Below, in pieces: positions 32,328 through 40,884 of a DNA stretch of 64,000 nt (within the stretch, counting starts at the first letter, position 1; every line of letters begins with the position of its first letter). The position numbers and the translations under genes were made by a program. The DNA is from Nocardia abscessus (GTDB lineage: Bacteria > Actinomycetota > Actinomycetes > Mycobacteriales > Mycobacteriaceae): assembly GCF_015477775.1 (NCBI RefSeq), contig NZ_JADLQO010000014.1:124001-188000 (forward strand), read 5' to 3'. Under the pieces are notes generated by a model. The model saw only the letters and a list, made by a program, of their open reading frames with translations, had not been told where the DNA came from and did not search any database.

Positions 32328-33848
32328 ATGAGCAAGTTCGTCGGCGCCATCGACCAGGGCACTACGAGCACCCGCTTCATGGTGTTCGACCACAGCGGCA
32401 ACGAGGTGGCCCGCCACCAGCTCGAACACGAGCAGATCCTGCCGCGTCCCGGGTGGGTGGAGCACAATCCGACCGAGATCTGGGAACGCACCCGCGCGGT
32501 CATCCAGACCACGCTGACCAAGGCCGATCTCGTCGCGAGCGACCTCGCCGCGGTGGGCGTCACCAACCAGCGCGAGACCACGGTGGTGTGGAACCGCAAG
32601 ACCGGGCGGCCCTACTGCAACGCCATCGTCTGGCAGGACACCCGCACCGATCGCATCGCCGCCGAACTGGAGCGGGCGGGGCACGGCGACACCATCCGGC
32701 GCAAGGCGGGTCTGCCGCCCGCCACCTACTTCTCCGGCGGCAAACTGCGCTGGATCCTGAGCAACGTGCCGGGGGTGGCCGAGGACGCCGAACGCGGTGA
32801 CGCGCTCTTCGGCACCACCGACACCTGGCTGCTGTGGCAGCTGACCGGCGGGGTCGACGGCGGCGTGCACGTCACCGATCCGACCAACGCCAGCCGCACC
32901 ATGCTGATGGACCTGGAGACACTGGACTGGGACGACGAGCTGTTGTCGCTGTTCGGGGTGCCGCGCGCGATGCTGCCCAGGATCGCGCCCTCCGCGAACT
33001 CGGAGCTCTTCGGCACCACTCGCCCCGACGGCCCGTTCGGCGGCGCGGTCCCGCTGTCCGGCGTGCTCGGCGACCAGCAGGCCGCCACCGTGGGGCAGGT
33101 CTGCTTCCGTCCCGGCGCGGCGAAGAACACCTACGGCACCGGTAACTTCCTGCTGCTCAACACCGGAACCGAGATCGTGCGGTCGCAGCACGGCCTGCTG
33201 ACCACGGTCGCCTACCAGTTCGGCTCGGAGAAGCCGGTGTACGCGCTGGAGGGTTCGATCGCGGTGACCGGCTCGGCGGTGCAGTGGCTGCGTGACCAGC
33301 TCGGCATCATCTCCGGCGCGGCGCAGAGCGAATCGCTGGCCCGGCAGGCCGAGGACAACGGCGGGGTGTACTTCGTCCCCGCGTTCTCCGGGTTGTTCGC
33401 GCCGTACTGGCGTTCGGACGCGCGCGGCGCGATCGTCGGCCTGTCCCGTTACAGCACCAACGCCCATCTAGCGCGGGCGACGCTGGAATCGATCTGCTAT
33501 CAGACCCGCGACGTGGTGGAGGCGATGCAGGCCGATTCCGGCGTGCGGCTGGACGTGCTGCGGGTGGACGGCGGCGTCACGGCCAACGAGCTGTGCATGC
33601 AGTTGCAGGCCGACTTCCTCGGTGTTCCGGTGTCGCGTCCGGTGGTCGCGGAGACCACCGCGCTCGGCGCGGCCTACGCGGCGGGGCTGGCGGTCGGCTT
33701 CTGGAGCGACACCGAAGAACTGGAGCAGAACTGGAACGAAGCCAAGCGCTGGAGCCCGACCTGGTCGGACGAGCAGCGCGAGCGGGGCTACGCGCGCTGG
33801 AAGAAGGCCGTCGCCCGCACCCTCGATTGGATCGACGTCGACGAATGA
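32328..33848 (+). CDS. glpK: Glycerol kinase 2
   Basis: 506 residues. FGGY kinase with VGAIDQGTTSTRFMVFD, NQRETTVVWNRKTG, GDQQAATVGQ, GTGNFLLLNTG and LRVDGGVTANELCMQLQADFLGVPV split over the signature. Converts glycerol entering through the adjacent GlpF to glycerol-3-phosphate, used by GlpD downstream. GAAAGGA precedes ATG 32328. Compared with glpK1, this copy is closer to textbook GlpK (KNTYGTGNFLL) and sits in the catabolic operon, so it is probably the main enzyme. Confidence 0.95.
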   Translation: MSKFVGAIDQGTTSTRFMVFDHSGNEVARHQLEHEQILPRPGWVEHNPTEIWERTRAVIQTTLTKADLVASDLAAVGVTNQRETTVVWNRKTGRPYCNAIVWQDTRTDRIAAELERAGHGDTIRRKAGLPPATYFSGGKLRWILSNVPGVAEDAERGDALFGTTDTWLLWQLTGGVDGGVHVTDPTNASRTMLMDLETLDWDDELLSLFGVPRAMLPRIAPSANSELFGTTRPDGPFGGAVPLSGVLGDQQAATVGQVCFRPGAAKNTYGTGNFLLLNTGTEIVRSQHGLLTTVAYQFGSEKPVYALEGSIAVTGSAVQWLRDQLGIISGAAQSESLARQAEDNGGVYFVPAFSGLFAPYWRSDARGAIVGLSRYSTNAHLARATLESICYQTRDVVEAMQADSGVRLDVLRVDGGVTANELCMQLQADFLGVPVSRPVVAETTALGAAYAAGLAVGFWSDTEELEQNWNEAKRWSPTWSDEQRERGYARWKKAVARTLDWIDVDE

Positions 33849-33899
33849 GGGGCGACGCCGTCCTCCCCGAATAACACCGAAACAAGGAGAGATACCGCT

Positions 33900-35579
33900 G
33901 TGTCCGCACGATTGGACCTCCAGTACCGCGCCCGCGCGGTGAACTCACTCGGCGACACCGAGATCGATGTGCTCGTCATCGGCGGCGGCGTGGTCGGCGC
34001 GGGAGCCGCTCTCGACGCCGCCGCCCGCGGCCTGACCGTGACCCTGGTGGAGGCCAGGGACTTCGCCGCGGGCACCTCGAGCCGCTCCAGCAAGCTCATC
34101 CACGGTGGACTGCGCTACCTGGAGCAGCTCGACTTCTGGCTGGTGCGGGAGGCGCTGAAGGAACGCGGCCTGCTGCTGCACCGGCTCGCCCCGCACCTGG
34201 TGCGCCCGGTGTCGTTCCTGCTGCCGCTGCGGCATCGGGTGTGGGAGCGCGCCTACATCGGCGCGGGCGTCGCGCTGTACGACACCCTCGGCGGCGCCCG
34301 CGCGCTGCCGATGCACCGGCACTTGTCCCGCACGCGCGCGCTGGAGCTGGCCCCCGCGCTGCGTGAGGACGCGCTGACCGGCGCCATCCGGTACTTCGAC
34401 GCGCAGGTCGACGACGCCAGGCACACGATGATGATCGCGCGCACCGCGGCACAGCACGGCGCGACCGTGCTCACCCGCACCAAGGTGACGGCTCTGCTGC
34501 GCGACGGCGAACGCGTCGTCGGAGCGGAGGTCACCGACCTGGAGACCGGCCGCGTGCACGCCGTGCGCGCGCGCCGGGTGATCAGCGCGACCGGCGTGTG
34601 GACCGACGAGATGAACCGGATGACCGGCGTCGAGTTCCCGTTCCACGTCCGGATGTCCAAGGGCGTGCACATCCTGGTGCCGCGCCACCGGCTGAACCTG
34701 GACACCGGCCTGATCATGCGCACCGAGAAGAGCGTGCTGTTCGTCATCCCGTGGCACGGGCACTGGATCATCGGCACCACCGACACCGACTGGTCGCTGG
34801 ACAAGGATCACCCGGCCGCCAGCGACGCCGACGTGCAGTACCTGCTCGACCACGTCAACCGGGTGGTGCGCGAGCCGCTCACCCGGGACGACATCGTCGG
34901 CACCTATGCCGGACTACGCCCGCTGCTGTCGGGCGCGTCGGCCGACACCGCGACGCTCTCGCGAGAGCACGCGGTGGCCGAACCGGCTCCGGGGCTGTTC
35001 GTGATCGCCGGGGGCAAGTACACGACCTACCGCGTGATGGCCGCCGACGTCGTGGACGCGGCGGTGGCCGGGCTCGGCCGGGCGGTGGCCCCCTCGGTGA
35101 CCGAACACCTGCCGATCCTCGGGGCGGTGGGATACCAGGAACTGGCGGCCGACCTGGACAGCCTCGCGCAGCGCGCGGGCCTGCCGAGGGCGACGGTGCA
35201 GCGTCTGCTCGGCCGTTACGGCTCGGCGATCACCGACCTGTTCGACCTGATCGCCCGCGAACCCGAACTGGGCAAGCCGCTCACCGGCGCACCGGGCTAC
35301 CTCGGCGCCGAGGCGGTGTACGCGGTGACCCACGAGGGCGCCTTGCACCTGGACGACGTGCTCACCCGCCGTACCCGCGTCTCCATCGAAGCGGCCGACC
35401 GAGGGCTGGCCGCCGCCCCCGAGGTGGCCTGGCTGATCGGCGCTCACCTCGGCTGGGACGCCGCCGCCACCGAGCGTGAGATCACCCGCTACCGCGACCG
35501 GGTGCACGCCGAACTGGCCGCCAATCAGGCGGCCGACGACGAGTCCGCCAACGCGGCCCGGCTGGTCGCCGTCGTCTGA
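33900..35579 (+). CDS. glpD: Aerobic glycerol-3-phosphate dehydrogenase (FAD)
   Basis: 559 residues. N-terminal dinucleotide motif DVLVIGGGVVGAGAALDAAARG, then TSSRSSKLIHGGLRYLEQLDFWLVREAL in pieces, PWHGHWIIGTTDTDW and AGLRPLL, all GlpD/GlpA signatures, plus the C-terminal helical domain. Oxidises glycerol-3-phosphate to dihydroxyacetone phosphate at the membrane face, passing electrons to menaquinone. GTG start at 33900 with AAGGAGA 9 bases upstream. Last gene of the glycerol operon, followed by a strong terminator. Confidence 0.94.
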   Translation: MSARLDLQYRARAVNSLGDTEIDVLVIGGGVVGAGAALDAAARGLTVTLVEARDFAAGTSSRSSKLIHGGLRYLEQLDFWLVREALKERGLLLHRLAPHLVRPVSFLLPLRHRVWERAYIGAGVALYDTLGGARALPMHRHLSRTRALELAPALREDALTGAIRYFDAQVDDARHTMMIARTAAQHGATVLTRTKVTALLRDGERVVGAEVTDLETGRVHAVRARRVISATGVWTDEMNRMTGVEFPFHVRMSKGVHILVPRHRLNLDTGLIMRTEKSVLFVIPWHGHWIIGTTDTDWSLDKDHPAASDADVQYLLDHVNRVVREPLTRDDIVGTYAGLRPLLSGASADTATLSREHAVAEPAPGLFVIAGGKYTTYRVMAADVVDAAVAGLGRAVAPSVTEHLPILGAVGYQELAADLDSLAQRAGLPRATVQRLLGRYGSAITDLFDLIAREPELGKPLTGAPGYLGAEAVYAVTHEGALHLDDVLTRRTRVSIEAADRGLAAAPEVAWLIGAHLGWDAAATEREITRYRDRVHAELAANQAADDESANAARLVAVV

Positions 35580-35582
35580 GTA

Positions 35583-35621
35583 CGGCGTGGCACGGTTCCC
35601 GCGCGAAACCGTGCCACGCCG
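35583..35621. terminator. Hairpin terminator after glpD
   Basis: CGGCGTGGCACGGTT and AACCGTGCCACGCCG form a perfect 15-bp stem with a 9-base loop, beginning 4 bp after the glpD stop and ending 4 bp before the stop of the convergent small gene. Works for both directions. Confidence 0.92.
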
Positions 35622-35624
35622 GAC

Positions 35625-35789
35625 TCACCGATCCATACCGCTGTGCCCGCGCGGCGTCGACTCGTCGGTCTCGAGTTCCGCACCGGCCGGGTGCTCGTCG
35701 GCGTGGGTCGGCTTGGTGTGCTCGTCGGCGAAATCCGCGTCCTGCTGCATCGACTCCGCCGTCGTCGGATCGATATTCGGTGTGCTCAT
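35625..35789 (-). CDS. Small acidic hypothetical protein
   Basis: 54 residues from ATG 35789, beginning MSTPNIDPTTAESM and ending GHSGMDR. Strongly acidic and hydrophilic, no membrane helix, no motif recognised. Reasons to keep it: codon bias like the neighbours, a shared terminator placed exactly after its stop, and its N-terminus starts cleanly after a short leader. A longer in-frame extension to 36068 overlaps the opposite methyltransferase and is rejected. Function unknown. Confidence 0.5.
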   Translation of the reverse strand: MSTPNIDPTTAESMQQDADFADEHTKPTHADEHPAGAELETDESTPRGHSGMDR

Positions 35790-35915
35790 AACCCGCGCGT
35801 ACCCAGCGACGCCACCCTGACGCAGAGCACGCCTGTTCACACTCTTCGCGCCCGAACACGCGGCGGCAGGTGCGGGGGTTGACCTCGAGCGGGGTTGAGG
35901 ATGGAGCATGAGTGC

Positions 35916-36593
35916 ATGACTCGTCCAGCTGATTTCTGGAACACCGTCTATGACAACGACACCGCGCCCTGGGTGATCGGCGAGCCGCAACCGGCCATCG
36001 TCGCGCTCGAGCGGGCGGGCGGTATCACCGGCCGCGTGCTCGACCCGGGCTGCGGCGCCGGTGAGCACACGATCCTGCTGACCAGACTGGGATACGACGT
36101 ACGCGGCATCGATATGTCGCCGAGTGCGGTGGCGTACGCACGCGCCAACGCGGCCGAGCAGGGTGTACCGAACGCGGCGTTCGAGGTCGCCGACGCGCTA
36201 GCGCTCGGTGACCGGCCGGATTTCGCCGGTGACCCGCCCGGTTCCGCGCCCGCGTTCGACACGATCGTCGACAGCGCGCTGTTCCATGTGTTCGGGACCG
36301 AAGACGAGGCGCGCGCCGCGTACGTCCGCAGCCTGCACGCGGTCTGCAAGCCCGGCGGCACGGTCCATGTGCTCGCGCTCTCCGACGTCGAGCCCGGGTT
36401 CGGTCCGCGGATCAGCGACACCCTGATCCGGGACTCCTTCCGGGACGGCTGGGCGCTGGAGGAATTGCGGCCGGCCCGTTACCGGGGGCGCATCACGGAC
36501 CTGGTGGCGCAGGAGGACACGCAAGACCTGGACGTCTCCGCATCGGGCCGGGTCGACGCCGCCGCGTGGCTGGCTCGCATCCGCCGCCTTTGA
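35916..36593 (+). CDS. Class I SAM-dependent methyltransferase
   Basis: 225 residues. Rossmann-type SAM motif I reads VLDPGCGAGEHTILLTRLGY (about residues 43-62), motif II GIDMSPSAV, and the post-I acidic residue VADALALG; later strand motif KPGGTVHVLAL. N-terminal WNTVYDNDTAPWVIGEPQP resembles thiopurine-methyltransferase/UbiE-like small-molecule enzymes. Start chosen at ATG 35916 (GGAG 9 bases upstream); ATG 35901 is possible. Stands alone. Substrate unknown. Confidence 0.85.
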   Translation: MTRPADFWNTVYDNDTAPWVIGEPQPAIVALERAGGITGRVLDPGCGAGEHTILLTRLGYDVRGIDMSPSAVAYARANAAEQGVPNAAFEVADALALGDRPDFAGDPPGSAPAFDTIVDSALFHVFGTEDEARAAYVRSLHAVCKPGGTVHVLALSDVEPGFGPRISDTLIRDSFRDGWALEELRPARYRGRITDLVAQEDTQDLDVSASGRVDAAAWLARIRRL

Positions 36594-36599
36594 ACCGCC

Positions 36600-37862
36600 T
36601 CACACCCCTTTGGGCGCTTTGCTTCCCATGAAGCCGAACAGGTAGCCCGCGACGCGACGCATCTGGATCTCCTCCGCGCCCTCGGTGATCCGGTAGCGCC
36701 GGTGGTGGCGGTAGATGTGCTCGAACGGCTTGTGCCTGGAGTAGCCGAGGCCGCCGTGGACCTGCATGGCGCGGTCGGCGGCCTCGCAGCACAACCGGTT
36801 GGCCCAGTAGTTGCACATCGAGACCTGCTCGGAGACGGCGAACGTGCCGTAGGCATCCATCGACCACGCGGTTTTGTGGATGAGGGCGCGCAGCATCGCG
36901 CACTGGGTGTGCAGTTCCACCAGGGGGAACTGGATCGCCTGATTGGCGGCCAGCGGCTTGCCGAAAGGTTTGCGCTGTTTGGCGTAGGCCACCGACTCGT
37001 CGATGCAGTACTGCGCCGCACCCAGGCTGGACGCGGCCTGGCGGATCCGGTTCTCGTTGAAGAAGTGCTGGACCACCGCCAAGCCGCGTCCTTCGCCGCC
37101 GAAGACGGCGGTGTCCGGCACCCGGACGCCGTTGAGCGCGACGCGGGCGTGATCGGTGGGCATGTTGAAGGTCCAGAGGTACTCCTCGACGACGAAGCCC
37201 GGCGCGTCGATGGGCACGAGGAACGCCGTGATGCCCGCCGCGTCGCCCGGGCCGCCCGAGGTGCGCGCGAAGATCAGGTCGGCGTCGGCGATGTGCACGC
37301 CGGTGTTCCAGGTCTTCTGTCCGGTGATCATCCAACCGTCGCCGTCGCGGACCGCCGAGGTCTCCATGTGGGTCGCGTCGGAGCCGTGCTCGGGCTCGGT
37401 GATGCCGAAGGCGAAGAACTTCGTCCCCGAGGCCAGCCCGTCCACCCACTGCGCCTGCTGAGCGGGCGTGCCGTATTCGAGCATGAGCAGCAGGCCGACG
37501 TTGTTGGCCACGATGGCGTGCTCGTTCTGCAGGTCGCAGTGCAAGCCGAGACCGCGCCGGGCCAGGTGCTCGCGGATCACGGCCATGCCCAGGTTGGTGC
37601 CGTCCCGGCCGCCGTATCGCGCCGGGAACGCGTAACGCAGGTGCCCGGCGGCGTCGGCCCGCCTGCGGACCTCGGCCAGCAACTCCTCCCATTCCGCGTT
37701 CGGCAGGCCGTCGCGCTCCCAGTCGGTGCGGGCGTCCTCGCGGCGGTGGTCGAGGAACCGGATGTTGTCGTCGGCCTGCTCGAGCGGCTCGATCTCCCGC
37801 TCGATGAACGCGTCGAGTTCGGCCAGGTAATCGACCAGTTCCGCGGGTAACTCGAAATCCAT
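36600..37862 (-). CDS. Acyl-CoA dehydrogenase family protein (ACAD10/11 or LvaC-like)
   Basis: 420 residues, full ACAD. FAFGITEPEHGSDATHM and GQKTWNTGVHIADAD in the middle domain; QRKPFGKPLAANQAIQFPL, MQVHGGLGYSRHKPFEHIYRHHRRYRI in pieces, and EGAEEIQMR at the C-terminus. Third gene of a minus-strand operon: DUF6285-like (38866), kinase (37871), then this gene 8 bp later. The set corresponds to the levulinate-pathway genes lvaB, lvaA and lvaC of Pseudomonas and to the fused human ACAD11, in which phosphorylated 4-hydroxyacyl-CoA is converted to an enoyl-CoA. Start ATG 37862. Confidence 0.87.
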   Translation of the reverse strand: MDFELPAELVDYLAELDAFIEREIEPLEQADDNIRFLDHRREDARTDWERDGLPNAEWEELLAEVRRRADAAGHLRYAFPARYGGRDGTNLGMAVIREHLARRGLGLHCDLQNEHAIVANNVGLLLMLEYGTPAQQAQWVDGLASGTKFFAFGITEPEHGSDATHMETSAVRDGDGWMITGQKTWNTGVHIADADLIFARTSGGPGDAAGITAFLVPIDAPGFVVEEYLWTFNMPTDHARVALNGVRVPDTAVFGGEGRGLAVVQHFFNENRIRQAASSLGAAQYCIDESVAYAKQRKPFGKPLAANQAIQFPLVELHTQCAMLRALIHKTAWSMDAYGTFAVSEQVSMCNYWANRLCCEAADRAMQVHGGLGYSRHKPFEHIYRHHRRYRITEGAEEIQMRRVAGYLFGFMGSKAPKGV

Positions 37863-37870
37863 CGCGGTAT

Positions 37871-38869
37871 CTACCCTTTCGCAGTGGGTCGGATCTGCAT
37901 CAGCAGGTCCCATTCGATTTCCGACACCCGGCGCCCGCTGGCCGCCATCACGATGTCGCGCACGCTGCCGTCGATGTGCGCCGCGGCCTGCCCGGCGAGT
38001 CCGACGCCCCAGGCCAGCGTGCACATCACCTTCCACCAGCGGAACCGGTCCTCGTCGAAGTCGCCGCCGCCGCGGGAGTACCCGCGCACGAACGCCGCGC
38101 GGCCTGCGAGTCCGCCGAACTCCCGCTCGTCCGCGCGGAAGCGCCACATGCGCAGCGCGGGCCAGGCCACGTCGCGCATCGGATCGCCGTGACGCTGCGC
38201 GCCTTCCCAGTCGAGTACCGCGCGCAGGCCGTCGGGACCGACGACGATGTTGCCGTTGCGCATGTCGGTGTGCAGCAGCGCCGTGCGCGACGGCGGCGGT
38301 GGGCAGTGGCGTTCCAGCCAGCGCAGGGCAAGGGCGAACACCGGCCGGTCCGCCAAGAGCGCGCGCACCTGCTCGGCGGCCTCGCTCAGCTGACGCTCGG
38401 GATCGGCGGCCGCCGCGGGCAGCCGAGCGGGCGCGCTCGCCGGGTCGATGGCATGCAGGCGCCCCATGGCCTCGCCCAGTTGCGCGGCGACTCGTTCGCC
38501 GAGGTCCGCCGCCTCGGTCAGCCGTAGCACTCGGCGCGGCACGGTCTCTCCGTCCACCCGCTCGGAGATCACGAACGGCCCGCCCGCATAGGCGCTGTCG
38601 GTGCAGATCGCGACCACGGGCGGCACCGGCACACCGTGGGTGCGCGCCAGTTCCCGGACCGCGGCCTCCACGTCCACCGGGACCAGCTCGATCGCGCTCG
38701 GCACGATGGTCGCGACCAAGCGTCGTGTCCCGCTTCCGGCATCGGCGTCGAAGGCGACGTTTCGGCGGCGAGCGCCCGCCGAGAGGAATTCGACGTTCGA
38801 CACCGTCACCGGCCGGCCGCTCCCCGCCGTGAGGAACTCGGTCAAACCGCGGGCCAGGTCGGCGCTCAC
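37871..38869 (-). CDS. APH-family phosphotransferase, probable hydroxyacyl-CoA kinase (LvaA-like)
   Basis: 332 residues, GTG start overlapping the upstream stop (GTGA). Kinase features: N-lobe TVSNVEFLSAGARRRNVAF, catalytic loop LLHTDMRNGNIVV (HxDxxxxN) and DWEGAQRHGDPMRD as the metal motif. C-terminal WWKVMCTLAWGVGLAGQA is typical of the ACAD10/11-associated kinase subgroup rather than true aminoglycoside kinases. Expected to phosphorylate a hydroxyacyl-CoA for the dehydrogenase-like enzyme downstream. The very long upstream frame on this strand is an artefact. Confidence 0.83.
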   Translation of the reverse strand: MSADLARGLTEFLTAGSGRPVTVSNVEFLSAGARRRNVAFDADAGSGTRRLVATIVPSAIELVPVDVEAAVRELARTHGVPVPPVVAICTDSAYAGGPFVISERVDGETVPRRVLRLTEAADLGERVAAQLGEAMGRLHAIDPASAPARLPAAAADPERQLSEAAEQVRALLADRPVFALALRWLERHCPPPPSRTALLHTDMRNGNIVVGPDGLRAVLDWEGAQRHGDPMRDVAWPALRMWRFRADEREFGGLAGRAAFVRGYSRGGGDFDEDRFRWWKVMCTLAWGVGLAGQAAAHIDGSVRDIVMAASGRRVSEIEWDLLMQIRPTAKG

Positions 38870-39162
38870 TCGCCCGCCCAGGCGTCGTACCCGGGTTTCG
38901 CGATCGCGAGATCGGCCCGCACCACGGAAACCAACGCTTCCCAGAGTTGTTCGTCGTCCCCCTCGGCCACCGCGGCGAGCAGCGCGTGCTCCCGCTCCGC
39001 CGCGGCGGGGCCCGATTCGATCTCCCTGCGCACGATCCTGGCGAGATTGGCCCCGACCCGCGCCTTGTGCTGCAGATCCGCGGGCAGGGCGGGCAGCAGC
39101 GTCTGCTCGAGCAGTTCGGCGAGCGATTCCAGCAACTCCGCTGCCGATGGGCGATTCTGCAT
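38866..39162 (-). CDS. DUF6285-like small protein, putative kinase partner (LvaB-like)
   Basis: 98 residues from ATG 39162 (AGGGGAA upstream). All-helical: MQNRPSAAELLESLAELLEQ, LQHKARVGANLARIVRREIE and a tail ending GYDAWAGE. It fits DUF6285 as I recall it, a family found next to APH-like kinases and ACADs. In Pseudomonas levulinate catabolism the small LvaB protein is needed with the kinase LvaA; the equivalence is inference. First gene of the three-gene operon, coupled to the kinase by a GTGA overlap. The ACAD/kinase pair at 12.7-15 kb lacks such a gene. Confidence 0.72.
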   Translation of the reverse strand: MQNRPSAAELLESLAELLEQTLLPALPADLQHKARVGANLARIVRREIESGPAAAEREHALLAAVAEGDDEQLWEALVSVVRADLAIAKPGYDAWAGE

Positions 39163-39430
39163 TCGTTCCCCTCGGTCGACTCCGGCCCTCAGCATGGCAC
39201 GCACCGCTGCCGCCCCGATCGGTAGTTTCGGCCGTCACCCCTGGCCGCGCAGTCGCACCAGCCCCGCTGCCGTGGGTCGCCGCCGTCCCACGCCACGTAG
39301 ACGAATCTCGCCGGCGGCCACTGCGCTTCGTCGGACAGGTTCGGGTCAAGGGCTCGGCCGGTAGACTGCGAGGGGGGACATGAGGCGCGGACGCGCCATT
39401 CGTTGCGCTGGGCGAAACACAGGAGAATGT

Positions 39431-40654
39431 ATGGCGACCAGTCGCGTCCGATCCGCGGCCATAGCAGGGTTCGCCCTGGTCATGGCGGTGATCGTGGCGG
39501 CCTGCTCGTCCTCCTCCCCGCCGGATGGCGCACCGGGAGCCACCGGTTCGGCGCCCGTGCCGATCGCCATCACGCCCGCCTCCGGCGCGCGCGAGGTCGA
39601 TCCGCTGGCACCGGTGCAGGTGAGCGCCACGGAGGGCCAGCTGACCTCGGTCACCATGACGAACGAACAGGGCAAGGTGATCGACGGGGTCCTGACGCCG
39701 GACCGGACGGCCTGGAAGCCCACCGAACCGCTCGGCTACGGCCGCACCTACACCGTCACCGCGGAAGGGCTGACCGTCACCGGCAAGACCGGCCCGGCGA
39801 CCGCCACGTTCTCCACGCTGACGCCGAACAACCAGACGAAGGTGTCGCTGACCACCACCGGCGGCACGCCGCTGTCCGACGGCGGCACATTCGGCGTCGG
39901 CACCGTGGTGGTGGCGCACTTCGACGAGGACATTCCCGACCGCGCCACCGCCGAGAAGCACCTGTCGGTCACCACCGACCCGCCTGTGCAGGGCTCCTGG
40001 TACTGGCTGGACGACCGCAACGCGCGCTGGCGTCCGAGGGAGTACTACACGCCGGGCACCGAGGTCACCGTGGCGGCGAACATCTACGGTCAGGAACTCG
40101 GCCGAGGGCTCTACGGCCAGGAGGACACCGAGACCACGTTCACCATCGGCGCCTCGCACGTCTCCATCGCCGACGACGCGACCAAGCAGATCCAGGTCTT
40201 CGACAACGGGCGGCTGATCCGCACCATGCCGACCTCGATGGGCATGGGCGGCAGCGAGGTCGTCGCGGGCAAGACGATCACGTTCTGGACCCAGCCCGGG
40301 ATCTACACGGTGATGGACAAGGCCAATCCGGTGATCATGGACTCCTCCACCTACGGCCTGCCGATCAATTCCCGCCTCGGCTACAAGGAGACCATCGGCT
40401 GGGCGACCCGGATCAGCTCCGACGGCATCTACCTGCATCAACTCGACTCCACCGTCTGGGCGCAGGGCAACACCAACGTCTCGCACGGATGCCTCAACCT
40501 CAGCGGCGAGAACGCCCAGTGGTTCTTCAATTTCTCCGTCCCCGGCGACGTGGTGGAGATCCGCAACACCGGCGGCGCCCCGCTGGAGGTCTGGCAGAAC
40601 GGCGACTGGGGACTGCCCTGGGACCAGTGGGTGCGGGGCAGCGCGCTGCGGTAG
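39431..40654 (+). CDS. L,D-transpeptidase lipoprotein (LdtMt2-like)
   Basis: 407 residues. Lipoprotein signal with lipobox IVAAC (lipid-modified Cys25). Two Ig-like domains (about 45-145 and 150-250: TPASGAREVDPLAPVQV; DEDIPDRATAEKHLSV) lead to the YkuD catalytic domain, with YLHQLDSTVW and SHGCLNLS (His352, catalytic Cys354). Makes 3-3 cross-links between meso-diaminopimelate residues of peptidoglycan on the outer face of the membrane and is targeted by carbapenems in mycobacteria. C-terminal GDWGLPWDQW matches the LdtMt2 class. AGGAGA precedes ATG 39431. Single gene; the 268-bp gap before it has only promoter-like sequence. Confidence 0.93.
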   Translation: MATSRVRSAAIAGFALVMAVIVAACSSSSPPDGAPGATGSAPVPIAITPASGAREVDPLAPVQVSATEGQLTSVTMTNEQGKVIDGVLTPDRTAWKPTEPLGYGRTYTVTAEGLTVTGKTGPATATFSTLTPNNQTKVSLTTTGGTPLSDGGTFGVGTVVVAHFDEDIPDRATAEKHLSVTTDPPVQGSWYWLDDRNARWRPREYYTPGTEVTVAANIYGQELGRGLYGQEDTETTFTIGASHVSIADDATKQIQVFDNGRLIRTMPTSMGMGGSEVVAGKTITFWTQPGIYTVMDKANPVIMDSSTYGLPINSRLGYKETIGWATRISSDGIYLHQLDSTVWAQGNTNVSHGCLNLSGENAQWFFNFSVPGDVVEIRNTGGAPLEVWQNGDWGLPWDQWVRGSALR

Positions 40655-40805
40655 CCGCCTCGCGCCGACACGCGGTCCGGTCTTGCCGACGTCCCCCCGC
40701 TGCACTACATTCCTGCTCTCGCGAGACCACCCGGTCTCCAATCCCTGCGCGACGTACCCGCGACGGCACGGCGTGGGACCCGCGTTGACGATCGGAGCCG
40801 GCTCG

Positions 40806-40877
40806 ATGGCGATGCTGCTGTACTACCTACTCCTACCGCTGTACCTGGCCGAGGCTTTGCTCAACGCGCTGGATTGA
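40806..40877 (+). CDS. Candidate 23-residue hydrophobic micropeptide
   Basis: ATG 40806 opens a frame reading MAMLLYYLLLPLYLAEALLN and three more residues, almost a pure membrane helix; GGAGC lies 8 bases upstream. It sits between ldt and a convergent winged-helix gene. Translation is plausible but unproven; the longer in-frame form from 40683 looks non-coding in its first half. Confidence 0.25.
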   Translation: MAMLLYYLLLPLYLAEALLNALD

Positions 40878-40884
40878 GCGCGGG

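Noticed and set aside
30522..33848. A 1108-codon open frame covering iclR antisense, glpF out of frame and glpK2
   Set aside because: Only the glpK2 part (from 32328) has protein-family features; the rest is high-GC open frame antisense to iclR and out of phase with glpF.
37871..40741. A 956-codon minus-strand frame extending the kinase upstream
   Set aside because: The upstream part is antisense to the L,D-transpeptidase; the GTGA overlap at 38866-38869 gives a clear start.
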